Source: Tiliqua scincoides
Taxonomy: Eukaryota; Chordata; Lepidosauria; Squamata; Scincidae
Assembly (NCBI RefSeq): GCF_035046505.1
Contig: NC_089822.1
Coordinates: 94,021,659-94,085,658 of the forward strand
Length of the DNA stretch: 64,000 bases
Direction: 5' to 3'
Positions 11,399 through 23,199 of the stretch are shown here, piece after piece; within the stretch, counting starts at the first letter, position 1; each line of letters opens with the position of its first letter. The notes beneath the pieces were generated by a model. The model ran no database searches. It saw only the letters and a program-made list of their open reading frames with translations, and was not told where the DNA came from. A program made the position numbers and the translations under genes.

Positions 11399-13212
11399 AA
11401 GATGTGGTGTTCTCCTGGCCTTGCTGCTGTGCCTCTAACATGCAGCAATTAAGAAGATGAAGCTTTTCCCTGCATAGAAAATAAGGTGCGATGTGGGGAA
11501 ATTGCGCTTTATAAAAGAAAAGCTAAGATCTGTATATGATTTTGACCTTGGGATCACTAAACAGTGGTTTTATGGGCAAGCCATTGCAACATTTTCTGAT
11601 GGCACTTAAAAAAAACAAAACACTGCAAAGTCCTCTGAATGATATCCGTACTTTCGAGATACAGAGATGCAGGGGACGCTTTTCCTTCTGACAAGGTCAA
11701 CTTCAGAAAAGATAGAATGCTAGCCTGTCAGGGGGAATTCATTCATTCCTGCTTTAGACAGCCACCTGACTTATAGAAATCCAGTAGGTAAAACATTCCC
11801 TACTTCTTAACTCCATGCCAGGCAAAGCGTTACCTGTTTAATTCCCATATCAAGGCGCTGCTAAAAACATAGAAGCAGGGATAGAGGGGGGGGAAGCACT
11901 ACCCCTACAGAAATCCAGGCAGGCTTCCAAAAAGTAGTTTTAGAATCTTGTCATAATCCAGACAAAAATGAAAACTTTACTCCATTCACTGTAGTGAAAC
12001 TTTTGAGACGCCTTGGAAGCACATTCTCCTATTCCATTCATTCTGGATCCTACAATGTCTTGTTTGCCTGTCTGTTTACCGTTACTAGGTATTGGACTGT
12101 TGATGTCAGTCACTTTCCCATGGACCCTTTCCCGTTTGCGGCTGGCTGCTCCATCCATCAGCAATTCCCTCAGCTGGCCCTTTAATTTCAGACAAATAAT
12201 TATTTTATCATTTTGCAGTGATTTGTGCCATCTGCTAACCTAAAACCTTCAGCAGTTCAGACTTGGTGACATTGTTTCTCATTATTTGCTCCCACTCTGC
12301 TTTTTGGTAACCATAGCTATAAATTCAGAGAACAATTCTGCCTTCAGTGTACATTCAAGGAGGTTTTACAAACTATTGTTTTGCGTGCATTGTCAACACT
12401 TTTATTCAAGGAAAAGAGAGATCCATTTTTATTTATGTGTGGTATTTACAATATGAACAACAGATGTCCTAATTGAAACTGCTAAAGAAGTGTTACTAAA
12501 ACTGTTAAGACCTAGGGCACAGGGTTGGGTTTTTCCTGGGTGCCTTGAAGGCACTCTTAACTCTTTCAGTCCTACGCTCAAAAATATTTTTCTTCATCAG
12601 CTCCCAGAACAACCATTAGGCGTCTTCCATGCAGTGGAGAGAGAGAGAAAGAGAAACCTGTTCACCTTTCCTCTTAGCATTTCACTTTTGCATTTGCTTG
12701 GTTGGGCCTGTAGGATGAATAAACTTTCTGGGCAATGGTGATACTTTCAAGATTCCCCCACACCTATCAACCATAGCAAAGGCTGCATCAGGGAATTCTA
12801 GTTTGTTCTTACACCCTCTCTTGGGCATTATCAGTGCTCATATATTGTAGAAAAATGTGGGATTGATGTTGCATGAGGCCTCCCCATTCAAACTGGCATA
12901 GAGGGGTGGATACACCCAAAACGGTGGTTTAGTTTTTCAAGGCACACTTCAGTCCTGTCTCCTGCATGGCTGGGTGGCCATGCAGCTGCACTTGAGATTT
13001 CTCATGAGATCTTGAGAGAAGCTTGAGATGAGCTTCTCTCATGCTCCAGAGCTTAGCAATGATGATGACACCATCTCTGGGAGCTCTGAAGCTACCCCTG
13101 TATAACCACCACAGAGCAACGTGCAGTCCCTGGGTGCCCTGACACAAAGTTTGGGAACCAAACAAATCACATCTTGAAAACATTCAATTTGTGTTGTATG
13201 TCAAGGCCATTT
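11399..13212. other. Unannotated intergenic stretch
   Basis: No host gene or clear mobile element is recognised. The open frames here are short and overlap on both strands. The part at 12240-12450 (GGTAACCATAGCTATAAATTC and neighbours) is complex non-repetitive sequence but carries no specific signal that I can name. Confidence 0.45.
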
Positions 13213-13665
13213 GCAACCCAATCCTATTCTCCCCTAACCGTTGCCAATGCAGTGACACCAAAATGGCTGCTGCTGCATTCTGCTTTCAACCAAATGCGAC
13301 CAGAGCTCTGCTCCAGTTGCATCTGGAGGGTGTTCTGAGGGCCAGGGAGGCCATGTGCCTCCCCTCAGAATGATTTCTAAAGGGCTAAAAACATCACTTC
13401 TTGGTTTTCCTGAAACCAGATGGTTCTTGGGCTGTCTGAAGGCCTTTAGCTTTCTGAGGCTTTCTAATGTATTTATTTAAATTTTTTATTTGAAATCACA
13501 TGCGGACATCTCCTTTGGGTAAAGGAACATTTATTCCCTTACCCAGGGGTAAGCCCCTGCAGTATGGAAGGGTCTACCTGGACCTGTGATAGCAAATTTG
13601 CTGGCACGGGTGTACTTGGACTCATGCTGCAGGATCAGGTCTGGGAAGAGGGCTAGGATTCATTG
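13213..13665 (+). mobile_element. Composite: family-A element whose middle is a hAT-family segment
   Basis: The left part (13213-13284) starts with CAACCCAATCCTATTC and contains TGCAGTGACACCAAAATGG, as in the A copy at 8590. The middle (about 13285-13498) instead matches the hAT-like element at 16514-16866 (GACCAGAGCT, GGCCAGGGAGGCCAT, AACATCACTTC, TTTCTAATGTATTTATTT). The right part (13499-13665) goes back to A-type sequence (GGGTAAAGGAACATTTATTCCC, GGGGTAAGCCCC) and ends near CTAGGATTC. The middle has no hAT termini of its own, so it does not look like a simple insertion. Confidence 0.6.
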
Positions 13666-14485
13666 GTTGCTACAGTTGCTGAACCAATCTCCCTCCCAGT
13701 CCTGATCCACCCTTCCCCTGCCCCTGAAAAACCACAGACACAAAACACTTTCATGATCTGGGTTTGGAAGTGGGACAATTGGTAATAGACCATTTGAAAC
13801 CATTTCATCGATCCAAGGTCATCTGACTTTTGCATTTCTTTCTGCCAGAATGACTGCCATTGTCTTTGACATAAAAATCTGGACTCATATCTTTCATTGT
13901 TAATAAGTAAATGTGTCATGCATTCCATGTTAGACTTTTGATGAGCTGTAAGACTCAAAAACGCACACTGCAGTTTTGCTTGGTCATATAAAATGGAGAG
14001 TTTCCAATTGTGGAGGGTTCCACATGATTAGCAAAGCACAGAAAAGCTTGCAAGTTGTGTGGTTTCTTCTTTTACCCAAGCAGTGCAATCTATAATGTAG
14101 GTAACAGTGTGGAAAATGTCTGGAACGAATGCAATTCACAGAATTGTTTGACAGGGCATGACTAGGCAAAAATAATAACCTTTACACCACTGGCATAATA
14201 CCTGATCGGGGTCTGTTTTAATGTCTGAAGCTGAGCCTGCCCACAAACATGGTTTGTTGGGGGGAAGTAAACAGGATTTGAAACCACAGTTTGAAGTTGG
14301 TTGGCAAACCACTGTTTGATATGCTTGAATTAGCAGACCACCCAAGCCATAGCCACGATCACTGCATGGCCTGCTTAGGACAACTGCACCAGGGAAATAG
14401 GAGTGGCTCCATCTCAAGAAGGCTGCTGCATTATTAGGAGGGACTTAAACTGCTGAAACAGAATTTGAGCAATCTAAGCAGATGG

Positions 14486-14640
14486 CCTGCAGCATTTGTT
14501 ACCCTGCACATGCCTGATCTTGTCTGATCTTGGAAGCTAAGCAGGGTCAGGCCTGGTTAGTACTTGGATGGGAGACCGCCTGGGAATACTGGGTGCTGTA
14601 GGCTTTTACCATAGTCTTTCAAGACTGAAGGTTGCCAACC
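14486..14640 (+). mobile_element. 5S rRNA-derived SINE, full length with target duplications
   Basis: The first ~120 bases are a 5S rRNA gene copy: GTCTGATCTTGGAAGCTAAG, CAGGGTCAGGCCTGGTTAGT and ACTTGGATGGGAGACCGCCT follow the 5S consensus in order, with the internal Pol III control region intact in outline. The tail ACCATAGTCTTTCAAGACTG then AAGGTTGCCAACC is not 5S. The ten-base sequence AAGCAGATGG occurs at 14476-14485 and again at 14641-14650, exactly flanking the element, which shows target-primed insertion. It is a SINE and not a functional 5S gene, because it is a single dispersed copy with a foreign tail and changed bases. Confidence 0.95.
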
Positions 14641-14999
14641 AAGCAGATGGGAAACAAGAGCAGCTCTTAAACCCTGGGTTATGTCTGAAAGCTCAGACCA
14701 TGGTGGGGATTCTGAACTATGGTTAGCACAAGCCGTGGTTTTGCATTATATCTGAACTGAGAGTCTCTGTGTGCATGTGTATACACTATACCTACTTCAG
14801 TTTAGAATAGCACTCCCCTCCCTTCCACATTTCCTAATCCTCTCTGTCCTCCTCTTCCTTCTCCAATCAAAGGGGAGGAAGGAAAGGAGGAAAAGTGGAA
14901 GCAAGTGGATCACAATTGCTTTTCTATTACATTCCGAGATGCCGGGAGCCTTGCAAAGGGCTCTGTGGGGCTCCCCACACCCCCTGGAGGCCAACACAA

Positions 15000-15168
15000 G
15001 GGGGTAAGTTGAAAAAAGTCCCTCGGTTCCCGACAGGCCCTCGATCCCTGGCAGCAGCACAATCCTAACAATCACACCGCTGCCTTCCCCCCGCCCCGCC
15101 AGTTAAAGGGAAGGGGGCAGTGGTTCATGGGATGCTGGGTCACGACCCACCAGTTTGAGAACCACTGA
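15000..15168 (+). mobile_element. hAT-like element, 3' part only
   Basis: Ends with the inverted terminus CAGTTTGAGAACCACTG at 15152-15168. Just before it, TGGGTCACGACCCACC and CCGCTGCCTTCCCCCCGCCC match the interior of the hAT-like copies at 21877-22346 and 35794-36318. The left end is missing. Non-coding. Confidence 0.65.
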
Positions 15169-15910
15169 TCTAGACCATTCCAAGTCTGATTATATTCAAA
15201 CCACCCTTCTCACAGATTGCCTCTCTAAATCATCTCTGTGCACAACTAAACCACAACCATCACTGACTCAGAAGTTCACTTCCCCCTGGATCTCTAGTGT
15301 GCCAACAGCTTCTTATAGTTGCATATTTCTGCAGAACCTCCCCTCTATCCCCCTTTCCTCCCAGCACTTTTCGATCTCCACATGCCATTAAGTGCTGTCA
15401 AAAATAGAACAGACTGGGCAGATTACCTCCTCTTTCTCATACTGCAGCAAGAACAAGGAACAAGGTCAAGAGGTTTGTCTTGAAGGAGGGAAGGAGACAT
15501 ATCAAAATAATATGTTGCAGAGCAGTAGCCATGCTGCCTCCAGCAAGATCAACAAAGGATACATTAAAAGATTGTTGTTGCATGAGCTGTTGTAGGCTAG
15601 AGCCTACTTTGTTAGATAAAGGATGAAATTATCTGGAAATAGATAGGTAAATTGATTTATTGATTTGTCATTTTGCCTGTTTAGGGTCACGCTAGATGTG
15701 ACATTGAAACATTTTGTTGAGTCATGCTTGAGATTCTCCATGGCTGTTTTCAATTAAATGCAGCCACATCCATGCCCTTCCGCCCCCCAATCCAGATATA
15801 GACTACGGCAGCAATTCTCAACTTTTTTTTTCACAGCACGCTCACCTATATGGTCTTCACTTCTTGCGATGTCACTTCTGGCTTCCAGGAGACTCTTCTG
15901 AGTTCTGCAG

Positions 15911-16044
15911 CTCTGTTGCCAACATCGACCTCAATCTCCAGGTTATTCCCAAAAGCAATCCTAGAGATTTCAACCAGGGATTCCAACATTACATCATGCT
16001 AAAAAAAAAACCATCTCCAGAAAAATCTTCCATCAGAGTTGCCA
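15911..16044 (+). repeat. Family-C small palindromic repeat
   Basis: Starts CTGTTGCCAAC and ends CAGAGTTGCCAGCAG, with AATCTCCAGG, AAAGCAATCCTAGA and ACATTACATCATG inside. Two other copies with the same blocks in the same order are at 36855-37005 and 42645-42792. The ends are inverted (GTTGCCAAC/GTTGGCAAC type), suggesting a miniature DNA transposon. The 147-codon open frame running through here (15864-16307) is therefore unlikely to be a gene. Confidence 0.6.
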
Positions 16045-16513
16045 GCAGAGGAGAAGGGACAGACAATTTGTTGCTAGAGACAGTTACCCTAGAAATAGAG
16101 CCGCAGAACCCAGATGAATTTTTCAGCAATTTGCAACGCTGTTTTCCAAACCACTGTGGTATACTAACTAATCCCCTCCCCAGCCGTACACACTGCAGCT
16201 GCAGGCAATCAGGAATGTCTCTAACTCCATCCTATATTTGGGGACCCTCATACCTGACTTGGGTCCAGCACCAAAAGATGTTCTTGGAGTATGGGCAAGA
16301 TCAATAGATGCTGACACCACTGGACCAGGTAAGACATCTTAATGTTCAGTTACAGTGCATTTATCGTTGGGAAGTGTGTTTTGTCCAAGAAATTGTGTTT
16401 CTGGTGGCAAATACTTGAACAAGTGTCTGCGAGACCTTTTTCCCACTTTAGAAGCTAGAGCTTAGGTTGTCAGGAAGTCATGTTTTACATCAGACAGGCT
16501 CTATATCATATAA

Positions 16514-16866
16514 CAGGAGTCTCCAAACCCCCAGATGCAACCCACGACAAGCCTCTGTTCAGCCTGTGGCAAGCCTCTGGACCCCTGCAAGCCTCTGGCC
16601 TGCTCAACCGAATGTGACCAGAGCTGTTCTCCAATTACGTCTGGAGCGTGTTCTGGGGGCCAGGGAGGCCATATGCCTCCCCACAGAATGACTTCTAAAG
16701 GGCTGGAAACATCACTTCCTGGTTTTCCTGAAACCAGATGGTTTTTGGGCCTTCTGAAGACCTTAGGCTTTCTAATGTATTTATTTAAAATTTATTTATC
16801 TTTCTGGCCCTCAACACCATGCCGGATATTTTTTGTAGCCCTCTGGCCTAAATGTTGAGACCCCTG
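16514..16866 (+). mobile_element. hAT-like MITE (353 bp)
   Basis: Termini CAGGAGTCTCCAAACC and ATGTTGAGACCCCTG form an imperfect inverted repeat. The 8-bp flanks TCATATAA and CCATATAG agree at 6 of 8 positions, which fits the 8-bp duplication made by hAT transposases. The interior has GACCAGAGCTG, GGCCAGGGAGGCCAT and TTTATTTAAAATTTATTTATC. No transposase is encoded. Related sequence is found at 13285-13498 and 45389-45620. Confidence 0.75.
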
Positions 16867-17141
16867 CCATATAGCATAGTTGTGGACACACAACCTGCCC
16901 CTTAAAAATAAAACTCCTCTCAATTAGAACCTTGGAATGTTTAGTGTGCATATTTTCATGAGCCAAGGCTATGAATCTGCAGAATTTCAGCAGGCAACCA
17001 ATTCCAGAATGCCCTTTCCCTTGTCATGGGTGGTCAACAACCTAATGGATGGTGGGATAATCAGTGGTTTGTCTGTCCTAGATCTTAACAAGCAGAGAGG
17101 CACAGAAAGGAGAAGGTGCCCCCCCCCCAAGTATCCTACTA

Positions 17142-17232
17142 GGGCTGCAATCTTACATTCACTTCCCTGAGAGTCAGCCCCATTTAACATAGTAGGGCAT
17201 ACTTCTGACTAAGCATATATAGGATTGTGCTG
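17142..17232 (+). mobile_element. Family-B mini palindromic transposon
   Basis: Left end AGGGCTGCAATCTTACATTC, right end ATATAGGATTGTGCTG, with inverted central blocks around CCCCATTTAACATAGTAGGG. Length 91 bp. Same family as 10641 and 11312. Confidence 0.7.
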
Positions 17233-20200
17233 TAAAGGACTTGTCTTCTCCACTGCCCATGCTCTGACTTTTCTCATAGCATTGAGAACTTTTCAGTCCA
17301 ATTTAATTCAGTGGGAACGTCAAGTATGTACATAAAATCTCTACTTTTGAAATCAATGGGACTTAAAAGTACTTCCCTTCAGTAGTATAAGGCCCTGATC
17401 AAAATAATTAACCTTGTTGATTTCCACTTCATAGCTCTTTCCCACATCAGTTACTCCAAAAATAATGGGCAATTTTCCAATATAGCTTTTATTTCTCACA
17501 TCTCCTTTAAATCTGAATGACATTAGTTAATACTCATCCCTTGTGTATGATACTTTCTGCAGATTCCCTCTATAAACCAGTCTATAGTTTTGTGAATATA
17601 AATACCTTAGGGACTCCATGGGTAGCAATTAACCTTTCCCCAACAAGCTCATTTATCACATTAGGTTGCCTGTGAAACACCGTCTAGACCCTGCTGCTAT
17701 CAAATAATTCTGAACTTAAATGAGCCCAGAAATCTGCAGCATAGCACAAACGCTGGGCACGATACAGAGAGATTCAGCATGACTGTATCTCCTTGACTTT
17801 ACAACCCATTGATTCCACACTGAATGACTGACGTCCTCCTCATTTAATGGGACATCAACAGGGATAATGCTGGTCAGCCAGCTAGGATACTGACTGCGGG
17901 CCCATGCCCATGTATAGGGCCTCATGTTGCCTGGCCAACCTCTGGGCTTAAGTTAGAGGGACAGGCAGAGAGTGCCATGGAAGATCCATGCAAGGCTTTA
18001 CCTGGGCCACTGTTTTTGCCCCAGCCTCCTGGCACAAGCACTGGGCATCAACATGTTGAACAGGCTTTGAATTGTGACCATGATTCCACATTGCTATAAA
18101 GTAGATAATTATATATTAATACCAGGGCTGACTCAAGATCTCCAAAGCAGCATGTCAAATTCTGCCCCCATACACTATGATGTGCCGGCTTCTGCTCCTC
18201 TCATTCCCCTCATCTACCTCAGCACTCACTTCACTTCCACATTTCCTTTCAGTCCCCCTTTTCTTTTTCCAGTCCAGGGACTGGAAGGATCAATGGAGGC
18301 AAGTAGGCTGACAGAGATGGGCATCCGCCCCCACCAATCTGCTGTCTGTGGCAACTGCTTCCGTTGGCCTCATGGATGGTTCGACCTTGACAGTTACTGA
18401 ATGCTTGTTAGAACATAGCCTTCTAGATGAGATGAGAGCCCTGGAGGAGGAATGAGGGAGAACTGTGGCAGAAATAAGTTCTTGGATTGGACGATCTTTT
18501 GGTTTTGCCCTTGAGAAATTCTCAAAAATCCTACAGCTAAATGCAACGCCTGCTGAAATCCATCCATCTAGCAAACAACAAATACATGGAGTTTGCCTTG
18601 TCACCTACAGAGTGGTAGCAATCTCCATCTGCATGGCTTACCTGTGAAACCACAGGGTTCTACAGACAACTTCATACATCTGCAGTTTGCTGGGTTGCTG
18701 CTGTGCCCATTCTGTTTCCTCTAGCAGATGTTCATACATTGTGGGAATGTGTAATGCTCAAGCATTATTTCACTATACAGTATATGTCCTTCCCTTTTCC
18801 TCTTAGCTTTCTGGTGGTAGGAACCTTTCCTACCCTTGCAGGTGATGAAGTGGTTCAGAGGCAGGAAGAGGTGGATAGAATTGTAGCTGCACTTGCAAAC
18901 CTCAGGAACATCATTAGAGGGATGTAAAGAGTTGCTATACTAAATGGACAGTAGCTTAGTTTAGTTTTTATGTTTCTATGCCAACTTTCTGCAGATGCCT
19001 TACGTTAAAACAAAAAGTGGCATTTATATGCTAATAAAAACTGGCAGTAATAAAAAGGATTTCAGAGCAGCCACTTTAAAACATTTCAAATCCTTGAGGA
19101 GTGACTTAGGTCAGTGGAGGAGCATGCAGAAGGTCCAAATTCCCCAGCATCCTCAGGTAGGCCAGAGGAAATTTCCTGTCTGAACCCTGGAGAGCCACTG
19201 CTAATTAGTATAAATGATACTGATCTAGATGATCCAATTTGGGCCTGTTAATAAAAAGTAGCCTCCTAAACTCCCTCAAACAATATAGTCTTTGCTGTTT
19301 TCATGTTTCAGAAATGAACTTTCCCACTCCTTTGTTCCACTGATTTTTGGACTGCTCAGAGACTTGCCCACAAGACCATCAACCCAGTGAGTTCCAGCTT
19401 GGGAATCACAAATGTGAAGCATTAACCAGGATCATGTGTTTCCTTTTTAATTTATACATCATGATATAATATAGTGAGAATCATGGGGTATCTCCTTCAG
19501 AAACCTTTTATTTTCTGAAAACCTCCTCTTATTTGCGTGATGTGAGAATAACATCATTTATATCACTCTTTTTTAAAATCACACTGCCTTAATTGTGCAT
19601 ATTTAAAACATTGTTGAGGCTTCAAACTCTCTGTCCTCACAAGCTTCCTGATTATTTTAAAGGCGAATCATGGCTTAGAGCAGCTTCTAAGCATGATGAT
19701 ATCATTGTTTTCCTTGAAGTAAATAATGGAGGGGGGAAGCAAAGAGAAAATATTTGTTTCAGCTGTGCAAGCATGGAATGAACAGATCAAGCTATCAGGG
19801 AGGAAAAAGACAGAGGCAGAGACAAAAGGACTGTGATTGTTCTTAGGGTTTCTACCATTCCCACCCCCCTTTATACAATCAAGAAGGCATTTTTATCAAA
19901 GTGGGGGGGGGGGCTTTCCAGCAAAGAGTGGGATCAATGCTTCCTTCCCAGATGCTTGTAAAATGAGTCACTGATCAAAAGTCAGCTACAATTTCTTCAT
20001 TGTTCAACCTACAGATTGCAATGCAAGACTTCAAAAAATGAACTATTTTGCTAGAATTGACGTTTTCAGTTGTCTTTCTTTTCAAATCTAAGTATGTTCT
20101 TAAATGTCACTAACATCACCTGCCACTTGACAGGGCTCTCTCAGGGCCCGCTAACCTGCTTATTCTGGTTTAAGGTGTTGCCTTTTTCCAGGGAACTCTG

Positions 20201-20688
20201 GGAACAGTCGTTCTGCGGTACTAGCACAGATTTATCAGCACCTCAATTCCCAGGATTCTTCGGAGGAAACCATGGCAAGTAAAATGGTATGAAACCAAAG
20301 TTAGTTTGTAGGGAAGAGAGTACCAACAGTGGTTTTGTTTTAGTTAAAATTAATCCAATAATTCTTGGAAATAATAAGGCCCAGGCCAAATGTGCAAAAA
20401 CCCACATGAAAACGAGCATTTCCAAATGTGGAATGGATGAAGAAAACCTATATGAGTTTCCTTATCCATGTGACAACCGTGAGTTTTTGTCACGCAAAAC
20501 CAAAAACATTCATATGAAATTGGTGCATGTGGAATGAGTGGTTTTTGCCATGCTCTCCTTTCTTTTCCCATCCTCACAGTATTTGAGATCCCCAAAACTT
20601 TATGGGGAAAGAAGCAGAGTTGTGCTTGACCAGCCTCCACTGAACACAGATGAATTGTGCTAGGGTACAGTGATTGATTTGTTCAGTG
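17233..20688. other. Unannotated intergenic stretch, contains one copy of a two-copy repeat
   Basis: No gene is recognised. The stretch 18120-18400 resembles 54280-54525 (shared CAGATGGAGATGGGC/GACAGAGATGGGCATC, CACCAAT, and GCTTCC/TGCCTC blocks), so it is probably a dispersed repeat with a start like CAGGGCTGACTC. The remaining sequence is AT-rich and looks unique, with a poly-G run near 19902-19911. Confidence 0.4.
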
Positions 20689-21173
20689 CAGCATTTCTCA
20701 AATTGTGGATTGGGACTCACTAGTTGGGTCACAAGCCAATTACAGTGGGTCGCGTAGCACCTAGCTAACCCACCATTGAAAACACAGAACTGAAAATAAG
20801 CGGTCCAGAACTACTGGGCAGGGCAGGCTCCCAGTGGGAAAGAGGCATGGTGCTTTGCTCTGAATTGGTGGTAAGATGGGACACTGAAAAAAAGGGGGGA
20901 TGTGTGGTTAGAGAAGGAGAAGTCTGCATTCTGCTTTGACCTCTGAACTAGAATGTTTTAATGCAAAATAACCACACAGTACAAAATAATCACACAAGCA
21001 CATTGTGTAATAGGACCTCTGGCTGATCACAGCTTAGATTTGAAGCCTAAATTGATGATGTCTCTCCCAGCCATGACATCACTTCCAGGTTAATGACATC
21101 ACTTCTGGTGAGATCCCAACAGATTGTCAGTCTAAAAAGTTGGTTCCAGTGCTAAAATGTTTGAGAACCACTG
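20689..21173 (+). mobile_element. hAT-like element (CAGNNTTTCTCAAA type), ~485 bp
   Basis: Left end CAGCATTTCTCAAATTGTGG, followed by TGGGTCACAAGCCAATT. The right end AATGTTTGAGAACCACTG is the inverted form. The interior has CATCACTTCCAGG and TGACATCACTTCTGGTGAG. The copy at 48285-48633 has the same first and last blocks. The flanking eight bases do not match well, so the insertion is old or the left border is slightly off. Non-coding. Confidence 0.65.
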
Positions 21174-21739
21174 GCCTAGCGGATTGCACAGATGCCCTAC
21201 AGCTCCCTTCCCTGGTTCTAAACAGGAAAGTTGCCCTGTAAAACAGCACAATCAGTCACCCACAAATGAAGTTTAATTCATTTGGCAGAAACGTTTCTGC
21301 TTGGAATTGGGGGTAGCCCTTTTTTTAAAGGGGTTTCCTCATGGGGGAACTCCACTCTCTTGGTTAAGGAATAGAACTTAGGAATGGGGGGGGGGGGAAT
21401 ACTTCCCTTGAAAAGTTGATTACCATAAGATATGCCAGAAACAGGACATATCTTCTGTCCTCAGAAGGACAAACCCTCAGGAGTCAACTCCCATTCCTTC
21501 CGACAGGCAAGTGCTGCCTTAAAGACACAGGAGGTCTTTCGAAGGAGGAGTGGTAGTACTGCAGGAGGGACTAGCACACTGTTTAGAAGCAGGGATTTGG
21601 GCGGGTGTAGCTTTTTAAACCTTTCCATGTTGAGCTGCCCCTGCCAAAATTCCCTCCCTTAAACAGTGGTTAAAGGTCTAGGCACTGTGTCCTCCATTGT
21701 AACTGGTCGCCCTGTGTATATGGGCTGTCCTGAAAGGCA

Positions 21740-22490
21740 TCTAGAAGCAGCAACATTGCAAGGCTAGCACCAGGGCTTCCGGCCCAGACCATGTAATACC
21801 AGGATTACATCACCTGCAATGGCTTCCAGTTTACTTCCAGGTGCAATTCAAGGTACTGAATATTAAATCCCTAAGGCAGTGGTATTCAAACTGGGGCATC
21901 GCAACACCCCAGCCTGTGGGTCCTGTGCTCTGTCCCCTTAAGGGTTGGGGACACCCAGGAGACAGGGGGGAGGCAGCGGCACGATCTGCAGGACTCAGGA
22001 CTCAGGGGGGCTGCAGGGACTTGGGTGCACTTGCCCAAGCCTCCTGCAGCCTCCCAGGGGTGCGGGGAGTCCTGCGCAACCTTTGGCAGGGCTCCCCAGT
22101 TCAGGTAAAGTGAAAGTGGAGCAATTGCGCCCTGCTCCACAAAACCAGAAGTGGAGCACAATTGCTCCACTTTCCCTTCTGACGGGGCTGCAGGGACTGG
22201 TGAGTGCATCCCAGTCCCTGCAGCCCCCTGAGCGACGCAATCCTGGGGATCACACCACTGCCTTCCCCCTGCCCCCGCTGCCTTCCCCCCGCCCCCACAA
22301 AGACTTACTGCGGGTTTCAAACTCCCAGAGAGTTTGAAAACCACAGCCCTAAGGAATTTAATAAAGGGATTTAAATCCCTTTCAATCCCTAAATGGCTTG
22401 GGCCCAGGGAATCTTAAGAACTGCCTGTTCCCACATGACTCTGTTTGTTAGTTACAATCATTCAGGGAAGCTGTTCTCTGTGTGCTGATG
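21740..22490 (+). mobile_element. L2-clade LINE 3'-coding fragment, interrupted by a hAT element
   Basis: Before the interruption, bases around 21785-21876 translate to PDHVIPGLHHLQWLPVYFQV and continue QFKVLNIKSLR. This is the C-terminal block of L2 LINE reverse transcriptase proteins (LHWLPVxxRxxFKxL). After the insertion, PFQSLNGLGPGNLKNCLFP continues the same protein. The L2 piece is a decayed fragment that gave the hAT element a landing site. The LINE endonuclease and catalytic RT motifs are not present. Confidence 0.7.
21877..22346 (+). mobile_element. hAT-like non-autonomous element with exact 8-bp target duplication
   Basis: The octamer CCCTAAGG is found at 21869-21876 and 22347-22354, exactly outside termini CAGTGGTATTCAAAC and GTTTGAAAACCACAG. 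That is a hAT-type insertion. The interior is GC-rich and partly palindromic: GTGGAGCAATTGCGCC faces GGAGCACAATTGCTCCAC, and CCCGCTGCCTTCCCCCCGCC lies near the right end. The copy at 35794-36318 has the same structure. No transposase frame is present; the 130-152-codon open frames on both strands come from this GC-rich palindrome. Confidence 0.9.
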
Positions 22491-22689
22491 CTTCTAGAAG
22501 TTAACTTGGCATGCCTAAGAAAACTGCATAGAACTTCTGAATACTTGGGGAAGCACCAACAAAAATTCAATATTCATTTTCCAGGGCCAGGCTGTAGCCT
22601 CCCACCCTCTTTTTCTGAGTAAGCCTCTAGCCCATATGGAATGAGAATTAATTTTTAAAAATGCGGTGACACAGTGTGTGCTAGCTTGC

Positions 22690-22960
22690 AGGAACAAGAA
22701 AACAATTTCTGATCCCTTTCCTGCAGGTATAATTTTCTTGCTGCATTTGTGCAGAAACTCGGCTGGCACCTGGGGAGAGGTGTGCGCGAGGGCATGTGGA
22801 GGCGAGAGAGGGACACGCACTAGCAGAGGCATTGTTTTAATTTCATTAAAAGCTTCTTGTCGTGTTCTCATTAAACACTCGATAATTCTTTTGCGTTAAT
22901 CTTCCCACTGAGAAGCAGCTGCACTTTTGTGCCCTATCTGCAAATGGCAAGACTATAGCG
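22690..22960. other. Candidate conserved non-coding element
   Basis: Complex, non-repetitive sequence with closely spaced homeodomain-like ATTA/TAAT cores (TTTTAATTTCATTAAAAGC, CATTAAACACTCG, ATAATTC, GCGTTAATC). It has none of the inverted ends or tails seen elsewhere in the window. Being an enhancer is inference only. Confidence 0.25.
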
Positions 22961-23199
22961 TTGTATCTGCTTTGCAAAGAACAGGCAGTGGAAGAGAGGC
23001 TACCTCAGTTATATTATGCAATATATCAGACTTCCGGAAGATGATTCAGAAAGGTGAAGCCTGAAGGGGCTGGTAGAGGCACAGAAATTATGGGAAAGGA
23101 GGGTATGCATCTAAACATCTAACTGGGAGGCATAACTAGCCCATATAGGCACAACTCTGGCAGACTGAGTGTCACTAAATTATGAAACAAATTGAATAT

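Noticed and set aside
14486-14605. Functional 5S rRNA gene
   Set aside because: Single dispersed copy with diverged bases, a LINE-type tail and target-site duplications: it is a SINE.
15864-16307. 147-codon open frame on the plus strand
   Set aside because: It runs across a family-C repeat, has low-complexity K runs from poly-A, no recognised domain and no splice or promoter context.
21886-22344. Open frames of 130 and 152 codons on both strands
   Set aside because: Both lie within the GC-rich hAT element; overlapping long frames on both strands reflect composition and palindromic structure.
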